This document shows positions 16,700 to 25,704 of a DNA stretch of 64,000 nt, piece after piece. The translations under genes and the position numbers were made by a program. Source of the stretch: UBA8337 sp937907245 (GTDB taxonomy: Bacteria > Pseudomonadota > Alphaproteobacteria > RS24); assembly GCA_965219485.1 (NCBI GenBank), contig OZ244774.1:1736001-1800000 (forward strand), given 5' to 3'. Under the pieces are notes generated by a model. That model did no database searches, had not been told where the DNA came from, and saw only the letters and a program-made list of their open reading frames with translations. The first letter of the stretch is position 1, and every line of letters starts with the position of its first letter.

Positions 16700-18061
16700 T
16701 TAACGCCCAAGGCGGCGAATGTTGGCCGGCGTATATCGCTGGGCATCTAGGTGCTGCGCGTCAAAATCGATCGGCTTTTCTTCGTTTATCAGCCCAAGCA
16801 TCAGGTAGCGCCCAACCACTAAATCATAAACCGTATCGCCCGAGCCGCCGCACAAAGGCAGTTCGTATTGCACACCGCCGCCCAGCTCTTGCACACGCCA
16901 GAGCTGGCCACGGCCATCATAAATCTCCGTTGCAACAATGCTCTTTGTGTCTTCATCTATATAAAAGACGCGCTCGGCATAAACGTGGCGGAATTTTGGC
17001 TTTAATTTTCCAGATACTTCCCAGACGCGATGCTTTTCATAGCGCATGACATCTTGGTTGATGTGGTGCTTTTTGATGAGTTCTTTATACGGGGTCAGCA
17101 CGCGGCGGAAATTATTATAGGCAATAAATTTTTCACTGCGCCCGCGTACCGTCCAGTTAAACCTATCGGGTGCGCCGTTATAACCGCCAAAACTATCCGA
17201 GGTTGTTATCCCGTCACTATTGGTGCCCGGGTTATCATAGGCAATGGTTGGCGCGCGGCGCACGCGGCGCGTACCCGGACTATAGGTCCAGGCGCGGCGC
17301 GCTTCTTTTGCCATATTGAGCGTCTCTTGCACCAACACCACATAGCCCGCAGAGCGCGCCGGTGACTTGGTTTGCAAGAGATACAAAATAGAGACGTTGT
17401 CTAGGTCTTCGGCATCGCTCATTTGCGGGTCAGACCAGCGCAAAATAGCGTCGTCATGCACGGTAATCTCGTAATAATCGCCGGACTGATTAACCGGAAT
17501 AGCCGTGAACTGGCGCTGCAATTTATAACCGCGATAGCGCAAGGTATGGTTCCAAACAAGCTCTAGGCCATTGTTGGGAATGGGGAAGGGCGAAGCCATA
17601 ATAGCGTTCGCCACGCCGTTCCCTTCGGCAATCAGCTCGCCTGTCGCGCTGTTTTTAACCGCAGCTTTATAGACATGCTCTGGCTGAGCACAACTACGCC
17701 GCGTGGGATAGACATCTAAAAAATAAGTGCTGTGGCGCTCTAGAAGCGCTTTTTGTCCGCGCGTAATAAAAGCATCATATTTCGCGGTATTGGTTCCATC
17801 GACACGAAACAACGGTTTATCCGCCGCAAATGGGTCTGGCAGATGTTTGCCCTTTTCATAGCCAATCCCTTGGGGCGGAGAGGATAAGCCGCCGGTCCAA
17901 GCCGGAATAGAGCCATCGGCATTGCCAGCCCGTTCTGAGCCGAGCGGCGTAAGGTCCTTGGTCAGGCGCGCGGTTTGCTCCGCTGGGACTTTGGCTTCGG
18001 CGGGGAGGATAATGGCGCTCAAAAGCGCGGTCATCACAAGAGCAGAGCGAGATTGTTTCAT
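16700..18061 (-). CDS. DUF1329 family exported protein (first full copy)
   Basis: 453 residues from ATG 18061, with signal peptide 1-23 ending PAEA. Family blocks: ARLTKDLTPLGSERAGN at the mature N-terminus, NGVANAIMASPFPIPNNG, WNHTLRYRG, the AWTYSPGTRRVRRAPTIAYDNPG block, and the end TPANIRRLGR. DUF1329 proteins are outer-membrane or periplasmic and of unknown role, nearly always beside DUF1302. It is clearly a diverged paralogue of the next gene upstream. A TTG at 18076 is in frame but less likely. Confidence 0.9.
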   Translation of the reverse strand: MKQSRSALVMTALLSAIILPAEAKVPAEQTARLTKDLTPLGSERAGNADGSIPAWTGGLSSPPQGIGYEKGKHLPDPFAADKPLFRVDGTNTAKYDAFITRGQKALLERHSTYFLDVYPTRRSCAQPEHVYKAAVKNSATGELIAEGNGVANAIMASPFPIPNNGLELVWNHTLRYRGYKLQRQFTAIPVNQSGDYYEITVHDDAILRWSDPQMSDAEDLDNVSILYLLQTKSPARSAGYVVLVQETLNMAKEARRAWTYSPGTRRVRRAPTIAYDNPGTNSDGITTSDSFGGYNGAPDRFNWTVRGRSEKFIAYNNFRRVLTPYKELIKKHHINQDVMRYEKHRVWEVSGKLKPKFRHVYAERVFYIDEDTKSIVATEIYDGRGQLWRVQELGGGVQYELPLCGGSGDTVYDLVVGRYLMLGLINEEKPIDFDAQHLDAQRYTPANIRRLGR

Positions 18062-18160
18062 AGTCAGGTTTCCCAAGGTTCATGAATAATAAGATTGTGA
18101 TGTAGCCATAAAAAAAGCCGGCTCGCAATAAAATATCGCTGTTTGAGCTTTGCGCTCTAA

Positions 18161-18194
18161 AACAAAAAAAGGGCGGAACCGAAGTCCCGCCCTT
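18161..18194 (-). terminator. Rho-independent terminator of the second DUF1329 gene
   Basis: AAGGGCGG (from 18169) pairs with CCGCCCTT (ending 18194), with ACTTCGGT-like loop. On the minus strand the stem runs into seven T residues (18169-18163). It suggests that the strongly expressed upper genes are partly insulated from the copy below. Confidence 0.8.
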
Positions 18195-18214
18195 CCAATT
18201 TTCACACGAAAAGC

Positions 18215-19582
18215 TTAGCGGCCGAGACGGCGCACGTTCGCAGGTGTGTAATAATCTGGTTCCAGACGCTCGAGGCCAGTAACGACGTTCGAAGGACGAC
18301 CGGATTTCATGGCTAGGCCCATGTAACGACCAGCTAGCAAGTCATAAATAAACTCACCACCGGTTGTCCAGCAAACCTGTGCTTCCGGACGATAGTCTGG
18401 AGCTTGACCAATTTCTTGGACACGCCACAGCTCGCCACGACCATCATACATTTCGCCAGCCGTCATTTGCTTGCTGTCTTCATCCATGCGCAGAACACGC
18501 TTGGCATAAATGTGACGGGCGCCACCTTTCAGGTTGCCTTCGATGACCCACTGACGACGCATCTCATAACGCATCACATCTGGGTTCGCATGGCCGGCCT
18601 GCAGCAGAGTGTCATAGTCGGTCAAAACAGCATTATAGTTGTTTTGTTGCGACAGTTTCTCTTCTACACCGGAAACCGTCCATGTGTAGCGATCTGGCGC
18701 ACCATTATAACCATCATACTGATCCGACGTACCCATGCCGTCACCGTTGGTGACTGGGTTGTCATACGCAATGTTTGGCGCACGACGTACACGACGGGTA
18801 CCCGGGCTGTATGTCCAGGCTTTACGGCCTTCTTTCGCCATGTTCAGCGTTTCGTGTACCAACACAACGTTACCCGCACGACGTGCTGGAGCTGAGGTGT
18901 AAGCCACGAAGTAGATCGAAATATTGTTCAGGTCTTCCGCACGTGCGTTTTGCGCGTTGGAATAAGGGAACACGATTTCGTCACGCGTGTAAGTTAGCGT
19001 GAAATCACCGCCTGCTGTTGGCGCCGTGACGTTAAAGTCACGAGCTACCCGCTCACCGCGATAACGCAGTGTGTGGTTCCATACAACTTCAGCCGCGCTG
19101 CTTGGAATCGGGAATGGCGAGGCCATAATGGCTTCTGAAATTCCGTTACCACCATCGATAAGTTGACCGACAGTTGCATTCCGCTTGGCCGCTTTATAGA
19201 CGAAGTCTGGATATGTGCAGGTCCGGTTGGACTTGTACACATTCAGCTTGTAGCTATCTGGGTAAGTGGCCAGCATGGCTTTTTGGCCAACCGTGAGCTG
19301 ACTGTCATACTGTGCAGCGTTCCCAGCTGTAATGGTATAACTAGCCTTGTCGGAGGCAAATGGGTTTGGCAATGCGCCCCCATCAAATCCGTTCAGCAGA
19401 GCAGAACCGTTGATGGCTCGGCCCGACCATGAACTCACGCCTGATGTGGAGCCGGCTTTTTCGGCACCCATCGGGGTAAGGTCAGCGCCGAGACGAGCTG
19501 CTTGATTGGCCGGTACTTCGGCCACAGCAGCACTGGCCGCAAGGCTCAGTGTCAGGGCTGTAGTTAACAGTTTGGTTTTCAT
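18215..19582 (-). CDS. DUF1329 family exported protein (second full copy)
   Basis: 455 residues from ATG 19582, preceded by GGAAGG. Signal peptide about 1-21 ends AAVA. It carries the complete family pattern (LGADLTPMGAEKAG, MASPFPIPSS, WNHTLRYRGE, YSPGTRRVRRAPNIAYDN, TPANVRRLGR). It is the closer relative of the truncated copy at 15108. Codon use is more uniform (CGC/CGT, ACC) than in many neighbours, which may mean high expression; this is an impression, not a calculation. It lies 74 nt after the DUF1302 gene and is probably cotranscribed. Confidence 0.9.
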   Translation of the reverse strand: MKTKLLTTALTLSLAASAAVAEVPANQAARLGADLTPMGAEKAGSTSGVSSWSGRAINGSALLNGFDGGALPNPFASDKASYTITAGNAAQYDSQLTVGQKAMLATYPDSYKLNVYKSNRTCTYPDFVYKAAKRNATVGQLIDGGNGISEAIMASPFPIPSSAAEVVWNHTLRYRGERVARDFNVTAPTAGGDFTLTYTRDEIVFPYSNAQNARAEDLNNISIYFVAYTSAPARRAGNVVLVHETLNMAKEGRKAWTYSPGTRRVRRAPNIAYDNPVTNGDGMGTSDQYDGYNGAPDRYTWTVSGVEEKLSQQNNYNAVLTDYDTLLQAGHANPDVMRYEMRRQWVIEGNLKGGARHIYAKRVLRMDEDSKQMTAGEMYDGRGELWRVQEIGQAPDYRPEAQVCWTTGGEFIYDLLAGRYMGLAMKSGRPSNVVTGLERLEPDYYTPANVRRLGR

Positions 19583-19656
19583 TTTGTTTCCTTCCAAAAG
19601 GTAAGTTCAGATTTGAAGGGGCGAGCAACGAACACTCGCCCCCCAAATAACACTGA

Positions 19657-22278
19657 TTAGTAAGCGTAAGATACGCTCAAGCTAACGAAGTCACGGTCGA
19701 TGTTGCGGTTATAAAGCACATCGCCATCATACATGGTGTAGCCAAGCGAACCGGACCATTTACCTTGCATTTCAGCTTGAACACTCAGGCCCAAACGGGA
19801 CTGGTCTTCAACCCAGCCCGCAGCAGGAGCCACAGCGCGACCCTCTGCACCAGCTGTGTAAGCAATGGTTGGCTTCAGACCCATGGCTGTACCGAATACA
19901 TTGTTGTATTGCAGTTGACCATAAAGCACATAACCCCAAGCACTACGTGTTGGACGACATTCGTCCTGCGGGCGTAGATCCAGACCGAAGACGGAGCCAA
20001 GCGCTAGGTCAGAACCAGAGGTGCAGCGACCGGCAAGAGCTGAGCCATCATTGGCACGGCCGATGGTTTTCAAATCTGTATCGGTTACCGTAACACCCGC
20101 AAACTCAGTCAGCAGGATACCAAGATCCGCACCCAAAGCTGCAATAACAGGATTGGAGCGAGTAAAGGTAGCTGTTGTACCAATATCCCAGTTCAAGACA
20201 TCATAGTCGCGGTTAATACCAGAGACGACTTTTTGCTCATCTGTGCATTTAACGCCGTCGGCAACTGCCAATTCAGACAGACCCTCAAACGTACCCTGTA
20301 GCGCACCATAGTTGGTAAACGCACAACCTTGCACCAGGCCACCGATGACGACAGAATCAGAGTCACGTTGCAGTGGCATGTCTGGACGATAAGCAATCTC
20401 GCCCTGAACACCCCAACCCAAGACGGTTGTTGCAGCACTCAAGCCATAGACTTCAATCTCATCAGGATATTCAGCAATCAAGTGTTGTGGGAAACCAACA
20501 GCGAGATACATCTCACCATTGTGTACCGCATCGCCTGTTGCACCAGGAGTACCATCACCCCAACCATAGGCTTGAACAGCACCTTGAAGGGCTGCAACGG
20601 CGCCAAGTCCTGCGTCCGCCGCATGCGTATAGTTCGTATCATCGGCTTGAATGGCTACCGGCGAGTTAGCTGCATTGATTACACTCTGACAAGCTGCAGC
20701 TTGAGCGACAGCCAGCGTCAGGCCATTTGCGCCTTCAGCTAAGGTGAAGTTAGAGCTGTTGGCACCGGTAAGCACAGCATTGATGTTCGACAGGTTTGTT
20801 GAATTATCGGCATCGAAAATACCCAAACGGTCACGAACAATAATGTCGTTCCCATCGACGCCAGCTCCGGCACCGTTAATTTGCGTCGAGTTGACAATCG
20901 AATTAGCGCCATATCCACCAATCAGACCCGCACAACCCGTGGCGTTAACCGTACGCGTAGATTGCGATGCTGTAGGACTATACGAAGCAAAGCCAATTTC
21001 TGGACCCGTTGTCACGACCGATGCGTATGGAATACGGCTACGGTAGCTTTGATAGTAAAGACCAAACTCGGTTGAGTTCAGGGCTTCAGAATACCAACGA
21101 ACGGCGAGACCATAAGTATCGTCTGATTCATCTGTATCCAGATCCGTACGACGCGTCATGAAATATGGATCTTCATATTCGCGGCGAAGTTGTTCTGGAG
21201 ACTTAGACCGATTGCTCAAAGAATAGTTATAAGCAATTTGTGGGTTATCTGTGCAGTTCACACCATTGTAACCTTGAACGATGCTTTTCGCAGCCGCTGA
21301 CAACGCTTGTGTCTGGGCACTAGCACCCGATGCATCACAGTTAATACGACCTGCGCCCGAGAAGGCAGCGCCGCCAATGAAGAAGCCGTCACCTTGAGCA
21401 GCAGAACCCGTTACGAACGAATCTGAGTTTGAGAACGGCGTACCCGCACGCGGCAGTTTGAATTGCTCGTGTCCGCCATAATAGGCTTCCACAGACAAGT
21501 CATACGGCAAGGACAAAGAAGCATAGATGGCTTCTACAGGAAGCAGGGCTTCCTTGATTTCCGCACCTGGACGCACGAAGGCGCCAACGTCGATTGGGCT
21601 GAAGACTGAGTTACCACCAAGAACGAAAGTGGATTCGCCCCAGTTGATGACTTGCTTACCAGCACGCACAAGCAGCGGACTGCCAAGCACTTCACCGTTC
21701 CAATCGACATAGGCGTCGAGCAGATCGATGTGCATAACAGCGTCGCTGTCGGCTTTATCTGTAAGGCCAGCACGCTCAAAAGAGCTGTCGCTATCCATTA
21801 CGGCGTCATAAAAGCCCGTAACGCGAGCAAAAGCTGTGAAGTCACCCATGCGACCTTCAATGTCGCTTGAGAACTTCAAAGTTCCGCCTGTCAAATCGCC
21901 ATTGTCAAAGTTCAAACGGCTATCATCCGTGTTGATGGATGCATCATAGTTAGCGTTGCTAGCTACGTTGCCTGTTGCATAGCAAATAGAGCCATCTGTC
22001 AAACATACAGCTGCAGGGGCCCCTTCGGTACCCGCGACACTCGCAGTTGCCCCGTTGGTGACAACACGTGTATCTGTTGGTCCACCATTTACGGATGGCA
22101 AAAGAGCCATTTCCCGATCGGCCACACGAACCGACAGACCAACTGACGCCGTGGTGTCAATTTGAATATCTACTTCGCCAAGACGCACATTATATGCATT
22201 GGCTGAGGTGGCGGCGACTAGCCCCGCACCTACAAGCGCACTCATACCGAGTAAACGCATTTTACTTTTTAAATACAT
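19657..22278 (-). CDS. DUF1302 family outer-membrane beta-barrel protein
   Basis: 873 residues from ATG 22278, with GGAGGG five nt upstream; the frame is open to 22344. Signal peptide about 1-27 ends SANA. The mature part starts NVRLGEVDIQIDTTASVG, carries the RAGKQVINWGEST block typical of DUF1302, and ends SLSVSYAY, an aromatic-terminated last strand as in outer-membrane barrels. Several paired cysteines lie in long loops. DUF1302 proteins are predicted outer-membrane channels, transport substrate unknown. First gene of the module with DUF1329 and YCF48; no RND/MMPL transporter is in the window. Confidence 0.9.
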   Translation of the reverse strand: MYLKSKMRLLGMSALVGAGLVAATSANAYNVRLGEVDIQIDTTASVGLSVRVADREMALLPSVNGGPTDTRVVTNGATASVAGTEGAPAAVCLTDGSICYATGNVASNANYDASINTDDSRLNFDNGDLTGGTLKFSSDIEGRMGDFTAFARVTGFYDAVMDSDSSFERAGLTDKADSDAVMHIDLLDAYVDWNGEVLGSPLLVRAGKQVINWGESTFVLGGNSVFSPIDVGAFVRPGAEIKEALLPVEAIYASLSLPYDLSVEAYYGGHEQFKLPRAGTPFSNSDSFVTGSAAQGDGFFIGGAAFSGAGRINCDASGASAQTQALSAAAKSIVQGYNGVNCTDNPQIAYNYSLSNRSKSPEQLRREYEDPYFMTRRTDLDTDESDDTYGLAVRWYSEALNSTEFGLYYQSYRSRIPYASVVTTGPEIGFASYSPTASQSTRTVNATGCAGLIGGYGANSIVNSTQINGAGAGVDGNDIIVRDRLGIFDADNSTNLSNINAVLTGANSSNFTLAEGANGLTLAVAQAAACQSVINAANSPVAIQADDTNYTHAADAGLGAVAALQGAVQAYGWGDGTPGATGDAVHNGEMYLAVGFPQHLIAEYPDEIEVYGLSAATTVLGWGVQGEIAYRPDMPLQRDSDSVVIGGLVQGCAFTNYGALQGTFEGLSELAVADGVKCTDEQKVVSGINRDYDVLNWDIGTTATFTRSNPVIAALGADLGILLTEFAGVTVTDTDLKTIGRANDGSALAGRCTSGSDLALGSVFGLDLRPQDECRPTRSAWGYVLYGQLQYNNVFGTAMGLKPTIAYTAGAEGRAVAPAAGWVEDQSRLGLSVQAEMQGKWSGSLGYTMYDGDVLYNRNIDRDFVSLSVSYAY

Positions 22279-22568
22279 AGAGCCCTCCTCAAAACGCTCC
22301 CTACATAAAAACCGTATGCGCGTACTCCCATACGCCCTTCCCATACTGGCTTTTTCACCTAATAAGCTTGCAAAACAAAAACTGCCTTCGTCAACACTAA
22401 ATTAACTAAAAGAAGATAAATTAATTAGATGGCTGCAGGTGATGCAAAAATATCACACTGGTTTGCGAGGCAAGAATCCGCCGGCCAAGCCTGTCAAAGC
22501 GGCGAAATAAAAACTTTGCCCTAGACACAAACTCGCTGTTTCGCTAGGAAAAAGAACCATTAGGGTGC

Positions 22569-22641
22569 GCCGCTTTAGCTCAGTTGGTAGAGCACATCAT
22601 TCGTAATGATGGGGTCAGGTGTTCAAATCACCTAAGCGGCA
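22569..22641 (+). tRNA. tRNA-Thr(CGT)
   Basis: A full cloverleaf: acceptor GCCGCTT pairs with AAGCGGC, the D arm contains AGCTCAGTTGGTAGAGC, the anticodon stem CATCA/TGATG encloses loop TTCGTAA (anticodon CGT), and the T arm contains GTTCAAATC. CCA is not encoded; the sequence after discriminator A is CCCTTTT, and the T run may end transcription. Confidence 0.95.
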
Positions 22642-22704
22642 CCCTTTTGGTTATCCTTCTTTTTTGCAGATTTCTCAGTTCTCGGCAGGCCCGTGTTAGT
22701 GGGA

Positions 22705-22769
22705 CGAGAGCCTAAAGGTAGAGCCTAAAGTTAAAGCCAAAAGTTAGAGCCTAAAGATTGAGCCTCAAG
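22705..22769 (-). repeat. Stop-codon-spanning tandem repeat, 5 x 13 bp
   Basis: On the minus strand the copies are CTTGAGGCTCAAT, CTTTAGGCTCTAA, CTTTTGGCTTTAA, CTTTAGGCTCTAC and CTTTAGGCTCTCG. The first contains the TGA stop of the hemY-like gene (22767-22765). Later copies carry TAG or TAA, and the 13-bp period moves these through all frames. The array fills the gap toward the tRNA-Thr gene. Confidence 0.9.
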
Positions 22770-24156
22770 ATAAAGCGAGTGGCGCCGAATGGCTGGGGGA
22801 CGCGAGGGTGGCGGGCAATAGCGCAGCCTCTACCGGGCTCGCCCAGATAACCCCATCCAGTTTTCCTGTCACCGGACATATCGCTTGCCAGCTATCCAAG
22901 CGCAAGCCAGCCGACATCCAACCCGCCTCGGCGGGGGCGCGGCGAGCGCATTCCCGCCAGTGTTGAGCTTTTTGGGCATCGTCCAAACCCGTTTCAGCTT
23001 CGGCCAGCAATAGGCACAAGCGACGCTCCACGGGGGCCTCCCCCTCTGGATGCGCTTGAGAGGCATGCGGCTCGAGCCAAGTTTTGGCCTGTCGCCAGCG
23101 CTCGCCGTCTAGGGCAATGCGCGCGCGCAAAATTTGCGCCTCTATATGGGCTTTATGTTTGCCAATGAAACTCACCGCCGCACGTTGGCGCGTGGCCAAA
23201 GGCTGGTCGGCATAACAATCTAGCCAGGCTTCGGTAATTTCGGGATGCGGCGCGCGCGTCCAAGCTTGGCGCAGCGTCGCACGGGCTTTTTTCAAATCAC
23301 CCCCACGGGCTTGCAAACGTGCCGCCAAAGCAGCGGCGGCATAAAACTCTGGGTCTTGTTTGGCCGCCTGCTCGGCTCTTTTTTGGGCCACCAATTGATC
23401 TCCGGGGTCTTGTGTCGCCAACAGGCTTTGCGCTTCTGCCAGCCATAAAACCGCGCGGCGGCGTTTTATTTGCGCGCGCTTGCCCGAGCCATTTAACGCC
23501 CGAGACCATTGCCGCATCCAATCTTGGGCCGCCGACCAGTCGCCAATTTGCACCGCCATAGCCATCAGCCCGTCCAGCGCCCAGAGCGTTTTGGGTGCCA
23601 GCTCTAAAACTTGCAAAGCATAAGTGCCGGCCGTTTCCATATCCGCCACCGCCGCTCCGCGCGCCATATAATAAAGCCCTTCGAGGCCGAGGGTCTTTTG
23701 TTCCAAGGTCGCTTCGCGACGCAACATGGCGCGATAGTCGGCTTCAGCATCGGCTTGGCGGCCATCGAGCAAAGCCGCTTGCGCCGCCATCAGCCGAGGC
23801 AAGGCCTGATGAGGTAATTTTTGCCGCGCCAAGCGCGTCGCCTCTTTGGCCGAGGCCGCATCGCCCCGCGCCAAAGCCATCAGCGCTTTGGCCAGAGCCG
23901 CCTCGCCATCGCGCCTTAGGGCCTCGCGGCGCTCGGCCCGCAAGCGAGCTGGCAAATGCCATAAAAATTGTGCCAGACCCACAAGCGCCAAACACATAAG
24001 AAAAGCCGCAAAGCTAGCGCCCGCTAAAACCGCCGTGCGGGTTTCAAGAATATAGCCAGAAACAGAAAAACTGACTTGGCCCGGAAGATTGGCAATCAAG
24101 GCCGCACAGATGGCCAGACCAGCCAAAACAATAAAGCCAAACAGCAAGCGCATCAT
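22765..24156 (-). CDS. hemY: HemY-like membrane TPR protein
   Basis: 463 residues. Two N-terminal transmembrane segments (about 3-25 and 40-65) are followed by a basic linker LPARLRAERREALRRDGE and a long alpha-helical TPR region. This is the COG3898/HemY_N architecture found after hemC and hemD in proteobacteria. Despite the name it is not the oxygen-dependent protoporphyrinogen oxidase; its role is unclear. The start ATG 24156 overlaps the mitofilin stop (ATGA). It is the last gene of the haem operon. Confidence 0.9.
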   Translation of the reverse strand: MMRLLFGFIVLAGLAICAALIANLPGQVSFSVSGYILETRTAVLAGASFAAFLMCLALVGLAQFLWHLPARLRAERREALRRDGEAALAKALMALARGDAASAKEATRLARQKLPHQALPRLMAAQAALLDGRQADAEADYRAMLRREATLEQKTLGLEGLYYMARGAAVADMETAGTYALQVLELAPKTLWALDGLMAMAVQIGDWSAAQDWMRQWSRALNGSGKRAQIKRRRAVLWLAEAQSLLATQDPGDQLVAQKRAEQAAKQDPEFYAAAALAARLQARGGDLKKARATLRQAWTRAPHPEITEAWLDCYADQPLATRQRAAVSFIGKHKAHIEAQILRARIALDGERWRQAKTWLEPHASQAHPEGEAPVERRLCLLLAEAETGLDDAQKAQHWRECARRAPAEAGWMSAGLRLDSWQAICPVTGKLDGVIWASPVEAALLPATLASPSHSAPLALS

Positions 24157-25640
24157 AAGGCGCCTCCGTCTGAATAAGCCGACAAATCAGTAGTCATATC
24201 CGTGGCTAAAAAGTCTTTGCGTAATTGATGCAAAATTGGCGTCACTTCCCCATGCGCGCGCAAGTCTGCATAGAGCGCTTGTAGGCTCTCTATATTAGGC
24301 GCCCGATTGGCTTGGGGAGGGAGCGCATCCAATCGTAAAATCGCTGTGCGCGTTTTGGTCGAAGCAGCGCGATAGTCACCCGCCAAAATGAACTGATAGA
24401 TTTGGCTCAAATCATCGCTCGGGCCCACATCGCGCGCGGAGGCCAAATGAAGAGAGGCTAATTCAGCCGAGGCCTGCGGTTTAACTTGCACGTCTACCAA
24501 GCCACCGGCCCGCGCGCGCAGCCATTGAAGAAAGGCGGGCATATTATCCAGATCCGCTTTGGTGTCCGCTTCTGGTGCTGGCTCGCCAGAAGTGGCAGAG
24601 CCAAGAGAGACGGCAGAGTCAGCAGAAAGTTCGGCGCGGCTTGGCTCCGCAGAAGCCGCCGCTAGCCAAAGCGATTTGGCTTGCGCTGCTAAGCTCGCTT
24701 GCGTCGGCACGCCAGTATTTGCATATAAGGCCAACGCCTCAAGCTGCGCTGACGTCAGCGAAGCCTGTAAAGGTTTTACCTCTAAAAGTGGCGCGAATGC
24801 CGAACCGCTTTGCAGACGAACCAACAGCTCTGCCAGGAGAGCCCGTTGCTTTAGGGCGTCGAAACTTTTTGCCTTCTTGGCGTTTTGAGCCTGATTTTTC
24901 GACACCACGGCCGAGCCATCTGTCTGAGTTTGCAAGGCGGTCGCTAGCTGCTCTTGCGCGCCCGCCAGAGCCAAACGCGTAGCCTCATGGGCGGCTCGTT
25001 CTTGTTGTAAAATCAACCCGCCATCAAACGCCAACGACATGTCTGGCTCGGGCGCCAACACCGAGGCTGTTGGCAAATTGGAAGCCCCAATATTTTCGTC
25101 TTCTATAATAGGCTCTTTATTTGGGTCTTGTTTCAAGCTCGTTTGCGGCTCGCGAGAAGGCACATCAAGCGCCTCGTCGTTTGCGTCCGGTGCCGATTGC
25201 CAGAGGGCCGTAACATCTGGGAGCGTGAGCTCCGAGAATGTCATATTGCGCGATTGGAAAACCGAGAACCCGGCCAGGCCCAAAGTCGCCCCGATTAACA
25301 GCAATAAGCTGACGCGATATAAGAACCGCCGCAACATGGCGAGAAACGTCTGTGCCACTCGGCCCAGCGCGGCGGTGAGATTATCACTCGCCTCGCTAAC
25401 TCGAATACTTAATTTCTTGCCTAGGCTTCCAAACGGGGCAAGCGATGCCAAAACGCCCAGATAGTGTTTGGCTCGCGCCAAGCCACCTCGCTGCGCGTGG
25501 TCGATGAGGGGCGGCATTCGCAGAGTTTCATCGTTCGGCGGTTTTTTGGCAGCCTTTTTGGAGGCTGCACTTTGCGCAGCGTCATCTTCGGGCGGCAAAA
25601 CATCGGCCGCGTCGATTTTTTTGGAACGACGTTTGGTCAT
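24153..25640 (-). CDS. Mitofilin/Mic60-like inner-membrane protein
   Basis: 495 residues from ATG 25640; an upstream TTG at 25703 is in frame but unsupported. Architecture: a lysine-rich, low-complexity N-terminus, one transmembrane segment around VSLLLLIGATLGLAGF, then a long Ala/Gln-rich helical periplasmic part with predicted coiled coil and a C-terminal mitofilin-like domain. Alphaproteobacterial Mic60 is encoded between hemD and hemY, exactly this position, and shapes inner-membrane folds in species that have them. Sequence conservation is weak, so position carries much of the argument. Confidence 0.8.
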   Translation of the reverse strand: MTKRRSKKIDAADVLPPEDDAAQSAASKKAAKKPPNDETLRMPPLIDHAQRGGLARAKHYLGVLASLAPFGSLGKKLSIRVSEASDNLTAALGRVAQTFLAMLRRFLYRVSLLLLIGATLGLAGFSVFQSRNMTFSELTLPDVTALWQSAPDANDEALDVPSREPQTSLKQDPNKEPIIEDENIGASNLPTASVLAPEPDMSLAFDGGLILQQERAAHEATRLALAGAQEQLATALQTQTDGSAVVSKNQAQNAKKAKSFDALKQRALLAELLVRLQSGSAFAPLLEVKPLQASLTSAQLEALALYANTGVPTQASLAAQAKSLWLAAASAEPSRAELSADSAVSLGSATSGEPAPEADTKADLDNMPAFLQWLRARAGGLVDVQVKPQASAELASLHLASARDVGPSDDLSQIYQFILAGDYRAASTKTRTAILRLDALPPQANRAPNIESLQALYADLRAHGEVTPILHQLRKDFLATDMTTDLSAYSDGGAL

Positions 25641-25704
25641 TGCGAAATTATGCGTTTGTTTGGTGGTCTTGGCAATAATTGTAAGCCCACATTCGCTTGC
25701 CAAC

